Of a stretch of DNA of 44,467 nt, positions 31,196 to 39,600 are shown in pieces (the first letter of the stretch is position 1; each line of letters opens with the position of its first letter). The DNA is from Spirosoma spitsbergense DSM 19989 (GTDB lineage: Bacteria; Bacteroidota; Bacteroidia; Cytophagales; Spirosomataceae), in NCBI RefSeq assembly GCF_000374085.1, contig NZ_KB893580.1:1-44467 (forward strand). Reading direction: 5' to 3'. The translations under genes and the position numbers were made by a program. Under the pieces are notes generated by a model. It searched no databases, was not told where the DNA came from, and saw nothing but the letters and a program-made list of their open reading frames with translations.

Positions 31196-31567
31196 TCAGT
31201 CAAAGTGGGTAGTTACAAACTGCTCGTAGCGGGATTCAATTTCGGGTAACTCAATGCCCAGCAGGTACATATTCCGGAAGAAAGCGGGCAGGTCATTGGC
31301 TAAAAACTGCTCCCGTCGGTAGGTCTTGATGCGGTCGATGGCCTCCTCTTCCGGGAAGTACCCGATACCGCGCCGGTTGGCAATAACACCCTGCTGACTC
31401 AGGAATTCGTACGTCCGCATCACCGTGTTGGGGTTCACTTCCAGTTCGGCGGCCAGATCCCGCACCGACGGAATTTTCTCCCCCGCAACCCAGCGGTCCA
31501 GTAAAATCTGCTCGCTCACGTAATCGGCAATTTGCAGGTAAATAGCTTGTTTATCTCTAAAATCCAT
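31196..31567 (-). CDS. GntR-family transcriptional regulator, YtrA type
   Basis: 123 residues. The winged helix spans ~8-75: IYLQIADYVSEQILLDRWVAG, KIPSVRDLAAELEVNPNTVMRTYEFLSQQGVI, then NRRGIGYFP. A short ~45-residue C-terminal tail follows instead of a large effector domain, which marks the YtrA subfamily that controls ABC-transporter operons. It follows the permease gene with a 2-base gap and is followed, with overlap or near-overlap, by the GIN-like gene. It probably represses its own operon through the operator at 33278-33301. Confidence 0.92.
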   Translation of the reverse strand: MDFRDKQAIYLQIADYVSEQILLDRWVAGEKIPSVRDLAAELEVNPNTVMRTYEFLSQQGVIANRRGIGYFPEEEAIDRIKTYRREQFLANDLPAFFRNMYLLGIELPEIESRYEQFVTTHFD

Positions 31568-31569
31568 CG

Positions 31570-32406
31570 TTATACCTCCCGTTCTTTTAGCCGGACATAG
31601 GCCGTGATATACAATAAGGCTACCGCCACGACACCCACCGCATACCGTAATTGATCGCCAACGGGCTGGGGTAGTTCTATAGTCCGGTAATCATATTGCT
31701 TGACAAGGGATTGGGCAGTAGCCTGTGAGAAAGGAACAATACTGTTAATCAGGTCGGAGCCGGTCAGACTATGCAATAAAAAGTTATTGCCGAGATGACT
31801 GAAAATCAGCAGGCCAAACGCAATGACGGCCACCAACGGCAACGTGTTGTGCCGAATCAGCAGGGCAAAAGCCATCGTGAACGCATGAAGCAGCGCGGTG
31901 AAAGCCCATAACTGCGCCGGGATGTTGCCAAAATGGGCGTCGGCAAAAAAAGGCTTAAGGGTAAAAAAACCTCCCTGCCGTTTAATCATCGCGACTTGGT
32001 CCGGCGACCAGTCGCGGTGGTTGACGACCCAGACCCATACGCTGTCAGACAGCGCGAACACCGAGGTAAAAACCAGTACAAATCCTACGCCCGAAATAAG
32101 CCAGATAAGCCCTATTTTCTCAAACTGGGAGGCTGGCTGCATCAGGTAGTTCATGGCCCGCTCTTTGTGATTCAGCACATTAATCTGCTGCACGGTAAAT
32201 ACGTACCAACAGGGCCAGCCCAACACAAAAAACAACGCAGTTCTCATCTCAGCTACCGACCCCGGCCACCCCTGATAGGCAAATACACTCCCCACAAACA
32301 AACCACCAATCAGCAAACCGGCATTAGCCAGTAACTGCCCCCGGTTATCGGTAAAATACTTGCGCAGCAACCGCCCGAAGCGGGCTATCGAAAAAATCTG
32401 ATTCAT
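31570..32406 (-). CDS. ABC transporter permease-like membrane protein
   Basis: 278 residues with about six hydrophobic segments (~22-42, 52-70, ~102-125, ~165-190, ~198-220, 255-272). The basic N-terminus includes FGRLLRKYFTDNRGQLL. It has no signature beyond hydrophobicity, but its start overlaps the end of the ATPase gene by 4 bases, so it is the translationally coupled membrane partner. Such YtrC/D-like permeases go with export or envelope-stress ABC systems in Firmicutes; the substrate is unknown. Confidence 0.85.
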   Translation of the reverse strand: MNQIFSIARFGRLLRKYFTDNRGQLLANAGLLIGGLFVGSVFAYQGWPGSVAEMRTALFFVLGWPCWYVFTVQQINVLNHKERAMNYLMQPASQFEKIGLIWLISGVGFVLVFTSVFALSDSVWVWVVNHRDWSPDQVAMIKRQGGFFTLKPFFADAHFGNIPAQLWAFTALLHAFTMAFALLIRHNTLPLVAVIAFGLLIFSHLGNNFLLHSLTGSDLINSIVPFSQATAQSLVKQYDYRTIELPQPVGDQLRYAVGVVAVALLYITAYVRLKEREV

Positions 32407-33260
32407 GCGTTGGTGGGGGCTAACGTGGACGAAAATAATTGCCGGATGCGTTCCGGCTCCGCTTGCACGACATTGAAAAGTCGTTCTAAATCAAGGCGAC
32501 TGGGTTCGCCAGTGCGGTTTTCAGTCACTACGGCGTAGCCACCCACGGCCCGTTCGGCGTACAGGGCCGGACGGGCAGGGTCCAGGTCGGGCACCAGCCC
32601 AAACCACAGCCGCTCCGTAACTTTCTCTACGCTGGCTTTGAGCGCAACACCCCGCTCTGACAAAATCACGATTGGGTCGATGAGGGTTTCGAGGTCGCGT
32701 ACCTGATGCGTGGAAATAATGACTGTCCGGTTATCATCCACAGCCCCGGCTACCAGTCGACGGAATTGCCCTTTTGAGGGAATGTCCAGGCCATTCGTTG
32801 GCTCGTCCATGAGCAAGACCGCTGTATTAGTGGCCAGCCCAAACCCAATCAGGATTTTCTTTTTCTGTCCGTACGACAATTCATGCAGTTTCTGGTCGTC
32901 ATTCAGGCCAAATTCGCGCACGTAACCAGCCATCTGTTCCCGGTTGAAGCGGGGGTAAAACGGCGCATTGGCACGTATAAACTCCCGGATTTTTACCGCG
33001 GGCACGTATATCTCTTCGGGCAGCAGGAATAAGTCCTCCAGAAATGCCGGACGACGCTGACCGGGGTTATACCCATTCACCTGAATACTACCCACTGTAG
33101 GGTACAACAAACCCGATAAAAGTCGCAATAGTGTCGACTTCCCGGCCCCATTCGGCCCCAGCAAGCCATAAATAGAACCGGGTATGAGGCTCAGATTCAG
33201 GCTCTCGTACAGCAGTTTATCCCGCTGATACCCGAATGAAACTGTTCGTAAATCAATCAT
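32403..33260 (-). CDS. ABC transporter ATP-binding protein
   Basis: 285 residues from the start MIDLRTVSFGYQRDKLLYES. An upstream in-frame ATG at 33293 lies inside the candidate operator and is less likely. Walker A is LLGPNGAGKST near 36-46, the signature is HELSYGQKKKILIG near 127-140, Walker B is VLLMDEPTNGLD near 150-161, and the switch histidine is in IISTHQVRD. The C-terminal ~70 residues are a regulatory extension. It is the first gene of a four-gene operon: ATPase, permease, GntR regulator, GIN-like protein. Confidence 0.94.
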   Translation of the reverse strand: MIDLRTVSFGYQRDKLLYESLNLSLIPGSIYGLLGPNGAGKSTLLRLLSGLLYPTVGSIQVNGYNPGQRRPAFLEDLFLLPEEIYVPAVKIREFIRANAPFYPRFNREQMAGYVREFGLNDDQKLHELSYGQKKKILIGFGLATNTAVLLMDEPTNGLDIPSKGQFRRLVAGAVDDNRTVIISTHQVRDLETLIDPIVILSERGVALKASVEKVTERLWFGLVPDLDPARPALYAERAVGGYAVVTENRTGEPSRLDLERLFNVVQAEPERIRQLFSSTLAPTNA

Positions 33261-33277
33261 AAACGGAAGAATGTTAT

Positions 33278-33333
33278 GGTGTATTAGATACATAGTACAC
33301 TACAATAGTAAAGGTATCTTTTTTACCTGTCAA
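33278..33333 (-). promoter_or_regulatory. Promoter and overlapping GntR/YtrA-type operator of the ABC operon
   Basis: On the minus strand TTG (33333-33331) is followed, 20 bases later, by TACTATTG (33310-33303), one mismatch from TAnnTTTG. Just downstream, where transcription should start, lies AGTGTA-N12-TACACC (33301-33278), with a nested perfect TGTAT-TAG-ATACA. From memory the B. subtilis YtrA site is AGTGTA…TACACT with a 13-base spacer, so this is close to it. The position over the start point fits repression by the operon's own GntR protein. Confidence 0.6.
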
Positions 33334-33437
33334 GTGATTCGGGAAAATTATTTTTTCGGGTCGAAAAATCAGGAGCAGCGCGGTTTCTGTTAGCTTGCCA
33401 ATAGACTACTTACCAAGCAAAGCGTCCGGCCGTTACC

Positions 33438-33470
33438 TTTTGGGGTAGTCAAGGGCCGGACCTATCTTTA
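33438..33470 (+). promoter_or_regulatory. Candidate promoter for the DNA glycosylase gene (TTTTG-N20-TATCTTTA)
   Basis: TTTTG 33438-33442 and TATCTTTA 33463-33470 have a 20-base spacer. The -7 element has one mismatch to TAnnTTTG. The start codon lies 20 bases further on. Confidence 0.5.
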
Positions 33471-33490
33471 CGGCAACAGATTTCACGATA

Positions 33491-34174
33491 ATGCATCCCA
33501 CCAACTCCGCTCCCCTGCTCCACCTCGCGAAAGACCCCGTGATGGCGCGGCTTATCGCTGAAACCCCCGCGCCCAAAGCCATCAATGTCTCTGGAGACAC
33601 ATCTACAGCCAATACGCCGGTGCGGGACCGTGTATATCTGGCCCTGCTGGAAAGTATTGTGTCACAGCAGATTTCGGTGAAAGCTGCCGATGCGATTTTT
33701 ACCCGATTCTGTGCTCTGTTTCCCGATAACTACCCGCAGGCCGATGCACTTCTGCTAAAAACAACCGAGGAGTTGCGGAGTGCGGGTCTGTCGTTTCAAA
33801 AAATCAAGTACCTGCAAAGCGTGGCGGAGTTTTCGTTAAACAAGTCGGACGAGGCCCACGAAGGGGCAGCCCTGGACCGGGCAAAACTCGATCCGATGAC
33901 TGATGAAGAAATTGTGCAGTATCTGCTACCGATAAAAGGCGTGGGGCGATGGACGGTGGAGATGTTACTGATGTTCGTGCTGGACCGGCCCGACGTATTC
34001 CCTATCGATGATCTGGTCATTCGGCAACGAATGATACTGGCGTACCCCGAACAGACCAACGGCCTGACGGGCAAAGCGTTATACCGGGTATTGCAGGAAA
34101 TTGCGGACCCCTGGCGACCCTACCGCACTACGGCCTGCCGGTATCTGTGGCGCTGGAAGCCAGCGGCTCAATAA
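33491..34174 (+). CDS. DNA-3-methyladenine glycosylase II (HhH-GPD family)
   Basis: 227 residues, AlkA-like base-excision repair enzyme that removes alkylated purines. The HhH-GPD fold shows LLESIVSQQISVKAADAIFTRF near 54-75, the SFQKIKYLQSVAEF helix, the helix-hairpin-helix LPIKGVGRWTVEMLLMF near 146-162, and the catalytic Asp in VFPIDDL near 168-174. It lacks the extra N-terminal AlkA domain, as usual for the short form. Its last 7 bases overlap the end of the convergent glycosyltransferase gene. No Fe-S cluster cysteines are present, so it is not an EndoIII/MutY. Confidence 0.93.
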   Translation: MHPTNSAPLLHLAKDPVMARLIAETPAPKAINVSGDTSTANTPVRDRVYLALLESIVSQQISVKAADAIFTRFCALFPDNYPQADALLLKTTEELRSAGLSFQKIKYLQSVAEFSLNKSDEAHEGAALDRAKLDPMTDEEIVQYLLPIKGVGRWTVEMLLMFVLDRPDVFPIDDLVIRQRMILAYPEQTNGLTGKALYRVLQEIADPWRPYRTTACRYLWRWKPAAQ

Positions 34175-35934
34175 CGATGGGTGTTTCCTTTTAAGTCGAC
34201 GAGTGTGATTTTTTGCCCGGATTGTTTCAACAGGATAATCCGGTTCACTTCGGTCGTATCCATGCGCTGTATGTAGCCGGCATCTTTCGGTAAGTACATA
34301 TTGGTTAGCTGAGCATCCTGAATGGAATACGGCCAGTATGTTTTTCCAATGGCGTCCTGGGGATAAAGCCGAATGGCTGGGTATAGAATCGTATCGCCCG
34401 GCGTGTACTGTTCTTTAATCTTCTGCGCGGCCATATAATGCGGATTAGGTCCGCGCGGAGTGGCAAAGTAGGTGTACTTCAGAGACCGGTCCTGATAAAT
34501 GCGCTCCAGCAGCAAGCCTACATAAACGGCCTGAATAAGTAACACCCCCACCAAAATCCCCCTCAGTATGGCAGGAATTCGGAGTATCTGTTGAATGAGC
34601 AAGGATACCAGTATAATTGTAAAGGGGAATGAAAAACCCGAATATCGCTGCGTAATACCATATGTGTGTCCATTGCGAAACGACATACCCAGCAGAAATA
34701 GCGTTGGCACAACGGCCAGCAGGACAACTAAAACCAGTAGTGGTCCCTTTTCCCGTTCAACCTGATAACGAACAGCTACCACCATCAGATAAATAAACGA
34801 TGGCAGAGCGGCTGCCACGATATACTTCCCATGAGGAACGATGGCGAGCGGTAGCGCCCCCAGTAATAGAGCCGCATAACCAATCCAGACCCATGCCGGC
34901 ACTTTCTGCGCCTGGTGGTATTGGTGCAGTATCCAGGCCGCTGGCAGACCTAATCCAAAAGACAGGGCCAGGTATCGAATCCCGAGTACGTCGGTTTGCC
35001 CCAGCCCATTGGAAACAATGAATAAATCGGCCCAAATGGGTAGCGACTTCCCGATTACGTTTACGAATGTAGCGGGCAGAATAATACCGAATCCATTATT
35101 ATAGGGATCTGTCAGCGCGAGATTTCGGTAAAATTCCGCCTGATAAGCCAGTGTTTTGACGGTATACGTTCCCCCTCCAAATAGAAACCACAACGATACA
35201 AAAGCTACACCCGCGCCTGCCGTCAGCAGAAAAGGAACCCAGCGCGTTGCTGGCCGAACACAAAACAGCGCATATAGACCATGACAGAAAAAGACCGTAA
35301 TAGCCAGATAATGGGAGAGCAAGGCCAGTACAAACGTTAGTCCATATGCCAGCAACAACTTACCCGACCGCTGCCCTGACTCGTACCGGTCAAGTATTAA
35401 TAAAAAGAGGTAGGTGGCCAGCAAGGTCAGAAAAAAACTCATCGAGTAATTTCGCGCCATGTGACTATAGGCCACAAAAAATGGCTCAACCGCCGTCAGG
35501 GATGCACTCAGTAAAGCCAGCCGGTCTGATTGAAAATACCGGCGTACGAACAGAAATACCAGGCCGACCAGCAATGTGCTGAAAAGTACCGACGGAAACC
35601 GGATGGCAAAATCACTGAAGCCCGCTAGTTTTGTCCACCCCCACAATACGGCGTAGTAAACAGGGCTATTGCCAATATCGCCCCTGATATTGGCTTCAAT
35701 AAAATCGTGGATCGTTTTCTCCTTCCAGAATTCACGGGGAGTGAAATAAATCTTGCCGGGCGTAAAAAAAACGTCGTGCTGGTTGGAGCCTTCCATGACT
35801 ACCCCCTGCGAAATAACTAACGTATATTTCTCATCGAGATACAGGCCGTACGTACCAGAATGATAAATCCGCAATAGGAAAGCGATAAGCAGGATACCGC
35901 CCAGTAGTACATTTGTGTTTCTTAACAATCCCAT
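34168..35934 (-). CDS. GT39-type (ArnT/PMT-like) membrane glycosyltransferase
   Basis: 588-residue integral membrane protein with 10-13 hydrophobic segments. The catalytic acidic motif is in the first periplasmic loop, GLYLDEKYTLV near residues 31-41. Further cues: NSPVYYAVLWGWTKLAGFSDFAIRFPS near 93-119 and SHMARNYSMSFFLTLLATYLFLL near 156-178. The C-terminus is a soluble periplasmic domain of ~100 residues. Such enzymes use polyprenyl-phosphate sugars to modify lipid, glycan or protein; the acceptor is unknown. A methyltransferase gene precedes it by 81 bases on the same strand. Confidence 0.87.
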   Translation of the reverse strand: MGLLRNTNVLLGGILLIAFLLRIYHSGTYGLYLDEKYTLVISQGVVMEGSNQHDVFFTPGKIYFTPREFWKEKTIHDFIEANIRGDIGNSPVYYAVLWGWTKLAGFSDFAIRFPSVLFSTLLVGLVFLFVRRYFQSDRLALLSASLTAVEPFFVAYSHMARNYSMSFFLTLLATYLFLLILDRYESGQRSGKLLLAYGLTFVLALLSHYLAITVFFCHGLYALFCVRPATRWVPFLLTAGAGVAFVSLWFLFGGGTYTVKTLAYQAEFYRNLALTDPYNNGFGIILPATFVNVIGKSLPIWADLFIVSNGLGQTDVLGIRYLALSFGLGLPAAWILHQYHQAQKVPAWVWIGYAALLLGALPLAIVPHGKYIVAAALPSFIYLMVVAVRYQVEREKGPLLVLVVLLAVVPTLFLLGMSFRNGHTYGITQRYSGFSFPFTIILVSLLIQQILRIPAILRGILVGVLLIQAVYVGLLLERIYQDRSLKYTYFATPRGPNPHYMAAQKIKEQYTPGDTILYPAIRLYPQDAIGKTYWPYSIQDAQLTNMYLPKDAGYIQRMDTTEVNRIILLKQSGQKITLVDLKGNTHRY

Positions 35935-36015
35935 AGTTAAATACGGAGGTATAGCACTTGATGCTTATACCACCCGTTGTTACCGCTTCACGACACTCAA
36001 CAGCCTGCTTATCGA

Positions 36016-36777
36016 TCAACTCTCCTTTGAACAGGCGATGATAAACTGAGCGGAAAAAATATGCTTTACTACCGGAATCTTCTCCAGAAATGGTTGAAAA
36101 AAGTAAATTAGTTTAGCGGGGAGTGTCGGAAAGAAAAAAGGAACATACCCTACATAATTGAACGTATCGATTTTCCCCCCTGCGTTACGGATCCACCGTT
36201 TTAGCTGCCCCTGATAAAAAGACTGCTCTTCGTGCTCAATATGATAACGGGATGTCTTCTCGATTACCTTTAATATGGGATTATTACCATTAGGCTCCAT
36301 AATTATCAGATTATCAGCCAGTTTGAACGCATTTTCAATAGCTTTCTGCTGATCGGACAAATGGTGGAGTACCCCCCTGATAACGGCCACGTCGTATTTT
36401 TTATTGGGTTTGGGCAGCTTATCATCCAGTAAATTGATCGTATCAAATTGTACATCGGGGTATTTCTTCTGCGCAATCCGAACGGCCGATGCTGCCGGAT
36501 CAAATCCGTATACATCCAGATGAGGGAAATTCTGTTTGATGTTATGCGTATACATCCCGTCACCACAGCCAATATCGACCAGGGTTCGGTAATGCGGTTT
36601 AATCAGCTTAAAGATTTCGTCCGAAATACGCTTGTTCGCGACATGCGACGAGAACTTTGCATTAGTTGTATACAGGAACCCACCGTTTTCATGAACATTT
36701 CGGTTGAATTCTGCTACATTCTTCTTCAACGATGTGCGAAGCGTGGTTCTATTTTGAAGGCCTGTTTTTTGTACCAT
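36016..36777 (-). CDS. Class I SAM-dependent methyltransferase
   Basis: 253 residues from MVQKTGLQNRTTLRTSLKKNV. The frame extends 30 codons upstream, but that part is AT-rich and non-conserved in style. The AdoMet motif I TLVDIGCGDGMYTHNIK is near residue 64, with DVYGFDPAASAVRIAQKKYPD and YDVAVIRGVLHHLSDQQ after it. A C-terminal hydrophobic stretch (YVGYVPFFFPTLPAKLIYFFQPF) suggests a lipid or membrane-linked substrate. It is upstream of a GT39 glycosyltransferase on the same strand, so both could act on a surface glycan or polyprenyl lipid (inference). Its DNA is somewhat more AT-rich than neighbours. Confidence 0.85.
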   Translation of the reverse strand: MVQKTGLQNRTTLRTSLKKNVAEFNRNVHENGGFLYTTNAKFSSHVANKRISDEIFKLIKPHYRTLVDIGCGDGMYTHNIKQNFPHLDVYGFDPAASAVRIAQKKYPDVQFDTINLLDDKLPKPNKKYDVAVIRGVLHHLSDQQKAIENAFKLADNLIIMEPNGNNPILKVIEKTSRYHIEHEEQSFYQGQLKRWIRNAGGKIDTFNYVGYVPFFFPTLPAKLIYFFQPFLEKIPVVKHIFSAQFIIACSKES

Positions 36778-36867
36778 ATTGCGTTGAGTTATAATTGTAT
36801 CAGGTTGTACACAAATTTCATCTCCCACTAAGCGGGTGACAAAGGAAAAATACAATATTAATAACAA

Positions 36868-37283
36868 TTGTTATGAATTAAAATTAATCCCATTTTAATT
36901 TCAATCGATAGATGAACCCACAATAATTTACTTGTAATCAACCAAAAGCTTGAAAAAATTTCTCTTTTGTATCTATAAAAATAATTTAATAAACTTTAAT
37001 TTTTGTAAAATAGAAATTTAATACAATACTGGGTTTTGTTCAATATGGAGTGGTTAACCCACTGGATACATGAGGACTTTTGGAGGGTTCCAGTAAATAA
37101 GATAATCTGGAAACGCCACTACCCGAATTCACGAAACATGTCTCAGCATGATACGGTGGCAAAAGCCTGCGGCTCCCTATAACTGGGTATTCCATGCGGC
37201 AATGCACACGGCTGGCTTATCAAAACAGGCTGGTAATATTAACGAGTGGAGATGCATTAATCTCCTCAGGAGAAACAATTAGA
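36868..37283. other. AT-rich intergenic region, no recognised gene
   Basis: 416 bases. The left ~170 bases (36868-37040) are very AT-rich. The right part returns to normal composition and holds one short open frame (described separately). No tRNA, clear promoter consensus, terminator or insertion-sequence end was recognised. It could be the remains of a decayed gene or an insertion site. Confidence 0.5.
37045..37182 (+). CDS. Possible 45-residue ORF in the AT-rich gap (doubtful)
   Basis: ATG at 37045 to TAA at 37180-37182. The product begins MEWLTHWIHEDFWRVPVNKI and is rich in Trp, His and Lys, with no signal peptide or known motif. It follows the AT-rich stretch, which could hold a promoter. 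It is equally consistent with a chance frame or a decayed gene remnant. Confidence 0.18.
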   Translation: MEWLTHWIHEDFWRVPVNKIIWKRHYPNSRNMSQHDTVAKACGSL

Positions 37284-38684
37284 TTATAGCCGCTTCATCT
37301 TTACGGCCAGCTTTGAATTCACTTTAATCAGTACTTGTACTCCCTCCGGCTGAACGACAATACGCTGGGGAACCATTCGAAATGTATCGATCTCCAGGTC
37401 CGTTTTCTGGCTGACTTTTGCTTTGGAGAAAGCAGTCTCAATTTTATCGGGAATGGTCGAAATGGGTTGGCGCAGGGGCACCACCAGTACCGACTGGAGC
37501 GTATCGCGCAGGTGGTCGTGCAATAGCCAGTCGGCCGTAGCCAGCAAGTTCTCTTTGGTGTCCACCGCAAAGTCAATCTCTTTAATGCGGAGCGTGTTGG
37601 TCAGTGTATCGTAGGCTGGTTTACCGTGGAAATACAGGGTACCGTTAACCGCCCCTCCTACATTGGCTTTCAGAATCAGGTTTTTGCCGCTTCCGTAAAT
37701 TGACGCTCCTTTTATTTTTATATGCCCCCCTGCCAGATCAAGTTTTTCGTTGAGCAGTGCACGAGTCATTACCTGATTTATATCCGTGTAGGGAATAAAC
37801 GCCAGCACCTCCAGCCGGGAGGAGTCGGGCAGAACGTTGCGGTGTAGTAGTCGGGGCAAACGTTCCAGTGAGTCGGCTGGGATAACCGGTCTTTCGCCCA
37901 GGTGCGTATCTACCCGGAAAGCAATCTGAATGGGCACCGTTATCACACGGGCATTGCCATACACGGGAGCCGTAGCGATGCTGAATGGCCGGGGAATGAG
38001 CCATATCTGTTCCGGCTTCCGGGCTATCCGTAATGGTTTCTGTATATCACGCCACACTTTACTGACTTCCTTATCCAGCCGCAGTCCCTGGTGAACAGCA
38101 TGGTCAATTGCCTTCTCTATTTCGGATTTCCGCTTGTCCAGTATTGTTTCGGCCAGCTTCCGGACACTGATTTTTATGCCCAGCAAGCGCACCTTTGGTT
38201 CCAGGGTCCAGTGGTACTCTTCAAACTTGACTTTGGTGAGTAGCCGCCAGTTCCCTCCAACCGCCACCGGGCTTTTAAAATTAACGGCTAATGCACACAA
38301 AGGGCGACTTTCCCGGTTTTTACGACTTCGAAGACCAATGGGATTACTATACCATACTTGTAGGGGTGCGGAGAAAATGACCTGCCGATTGTCGTAGCTG
38401 ATTTTGATGGGGCCAGTGCGTTCTACGCGCAGCCGCCAGGCTTCGCCCTTTTTACCCTCGAAGGTTTCTTCCGGTACCAGCGTAGTAGAGAGGCCTTTAT
38501 TCACTTTGCTCTCCAGGTCACGAATGTTAAACGTAAGATTTCCAGCCACATACGAGATGGGGTCTTCGATAGCGGGTTCAAATGCTTCCACAACCGGAGC
38601 GTCAGGCTTCACGCGTTTGCATCCCCCCATACCAATCGTACCGGCGATTAGTATAAATAAACCAATTATTCGTTGCATTTTCAT
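37284..38684 (-). CDS. DUF4403-family lipoprotein
   Basis: 466 residues. The lipoprotein signal is MKMQRIIGLFILIAGTIGMGGC (lipobox GMG-C22; the second Met at codon 3 is an alternative start). The DUF4403 layout is visible: a duplicated lipid-binding-like fold with SYVAGNLTFNIRDLESKVNKGL near 43-64, ISVRKLAETILDKRKSEIEKAIDHAVHQGL near 172-201, a PFSIATAPVYGN segment near 232-243, and the late repeat ATADWLLHDHLRDTLQSVL. It is probably an outer-membrane periplasmic lipoprotein; role unknown. It follows a 51-residue Cys-rich membrane protein gene on the same strand. Confidence 0.88.
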   Translation of the reverse strand: MKMQRIIGLFILIAGTIGMGGCKRVKPDAPVVEAFEPAIEDPISYVAGNLTFNIRDLESKVNKGLSTTLVPEETFEGKKGEAWRLRVERTGPIKISYDNRQVIFSAPLQVWYSNPIGLRSRKNRESRPLCALAVNFKSPVAVGGNWRLLTKVKFEEYHWTLEPKVRLLGIKISVRKLAETILDKRKSEIEKAIDHAVHQGLRLDKEVSKVWRDIQKPLRIARKPEQIWLIPRPFSIATAPVYGNARVITVPIQIAFRVDTHLGERPVIPADSLERLPRLLHRNVLPDSSRLEVLAFIPYTDINQVMTRALLNEKLDLAGGHIKIKGASIYGSGKNLILKANVGGAVNGTLYFHGKPAYDTLTNTLRIKEIDFAVDTKENLLATADWLLHDHLRDTLQSVLVVPLRQPISTIPDKIETAFSKAKVSQKTDLEIDTFRMVPQRIVVQPEGVQVLIKVNSKLAVKMKRL

Positions 38685-38736
38685 AACTACAACACAACAA
38701 ATACGTTACCAAAATGTTAGCGGGGAGCGCAACTAT

Positions 38737-38892
38737 TCATCGCTCGCTGGTCAGGACGCTATGCTTTTTCTCAACGGCGCACCCGCATCCTTTCCCGCAT
38801 CCTGCCTGCTTTTTCGAGAAACTTTGATAGGCCCGTCTTCCCATATAGAAAAGTGCAGCGGCAAAAACCAGTAATATGATGAGTTCCTGCAT
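38737..38892 (-). CDS. FeoB-associated Cys-rich membrane protein-like, 51 residues
   Basis: 51 residues: MQELIILLVFAAALFYMGRR, a single N-terminal membrane helix, then a basic stretch and the metal-binding-like motif C-G-K-G-C-G-C at about residues 32-38. This is the layout of the small 'FeoB-associated Cys-rich membrane protein' family. No feoA or feoB is visible in the window, so the link to ferrous iron uptake is only by family. The start at 38892 is the only ATG that gives the helix, and it ends 52 bases before the DUF4403 start. Too short for automatic ORF calling at 60 residues. Confidence 0.78.
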   Translation of the reverse strand: MQELIILLVFAAALFYMGRRAYQSFSKKQAGCGKGCGCAVEKKHSVLTSER

Positions 38893-38967
38893 AGTACTGT
38901 TTATAGTTTATAGTACATGGTTAGCTGACGTGAACGCCTATTCATGATAAACCATAGATTATAAACC

Positions 38968-39504
38968 TTATTCCCATCCGTTCCGTTCGGCCAGTCGATA
39001 GGCGTGCCGATAGTGATGTTCACTATGCCAGGCGTAGAGCGCAATGACCTGCCGAATGGGAAACGTCTTTTTACTCGCCGGATGAAAATAGGTTCGTTCT
39101 AACTCCGATTCTGTAAGTGCCTTTAGAATAGTGACCCAGCGCAGGTGCAGGTTATGGATAATAACCAGTGATGGAGCCACGTCGAGCATAGAGTCGGGGA
39201 GTTTGGCCCATTCGCCTTCTTCGTAGGGGCTAATCGTTGGGTTATCTTCCGTCAGGGCCAGTTTGGTACGCACGTAGGCGTTCATGTGGCTATCGGCAAT
39301 GTGGTGTACCAGTTGCCGCACCGTCCAGCCACCAGGGCGGTAGGGCGTATTGAGCCGGTCATCTCCCCATTTACCAACGAGTTTGGTCAGTTTAACGGGT
39401 AGTTCAGCAAGGGCAGCGATGTGCTGCTGCGTTTCCACGCCGGAGAATTCCTGACCGTGAACGAAATCACCGATGGGGTAGCGAAGGGTGTCAATGTTAG
39501 TCAT
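38968..39504 (-). CDS. DinB/YfiT-like putative metal-dependent hydrolase
   Basis: 178 residues, a four-helix DinB-superfamily protein. The metal-ligand histidines are in QLVHHIADSHMNAY near 67-80 and ALYAWHSEHHYRHA near 155-168, as in Bacillus YfiT. The N-terminus YPIGDF and the central GEWAKLPDSM loop are also typical. Relatives are bacillithiol or other thiol S-transferases; Bacteroidota often use bacillithiol, so that is plausible but unproven. It appears monocistronic, between the Cys-rich membrane protein and the monophosphatase remnant. Confidence 0.9.
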   Translation of the reverse strand: MTNIDTLRYPIGDFVHGQEFSGVETQQHIAALAELPVKLTKLVGKWGDDRLNTPYRPGGWTVRQLVHHIADSHMNAYVRTKLALTEDNPTISPYEEGEWAKLPDSMLDVAPSLVIIHNLHLRWVTILKALTESELERTYFHPASKKTFPIRQVIALYAWHSEHHYRHAYRLAERNGWE

Positions 39505-39566
39505 TGATTATTGGTCGATAGTCATTTCGTTACGTGGATATTAATTATCCGTGTATACCTGGTCTT

Positions 39567-39600
39567 CCGTAAGCGAGCGAATTAATTCGCCCGCTTACGG
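39567..39600. terminator. Near-perfect 34-bp palindrome downstream of the monophosphatase remnant
   Basis: 17-base arms 39567-39583 and 39584-39600 pair with one mismatch around a central AATT. The right half (ATTCGCCCGCTTAC) is repeated at 39713-39726 immediately past the intact gene's stop codon. That shows the duplicated unit included sequence beyond the coding end. Confidence 0.65.

Noticed and set aside
33261..33293. Upstream ATG of the ABC ATPase gene
   Set aside because: It lies inside the candidate operator and promoter; the start at 33260 fits the normal ABC domain N-terminus.
34168..34174. Meaningful overlap of the glycosylase and glycosyltransferase ends
   Set aside because: A 7-base convergent overlap of stop regions is common and needs no special explanation.
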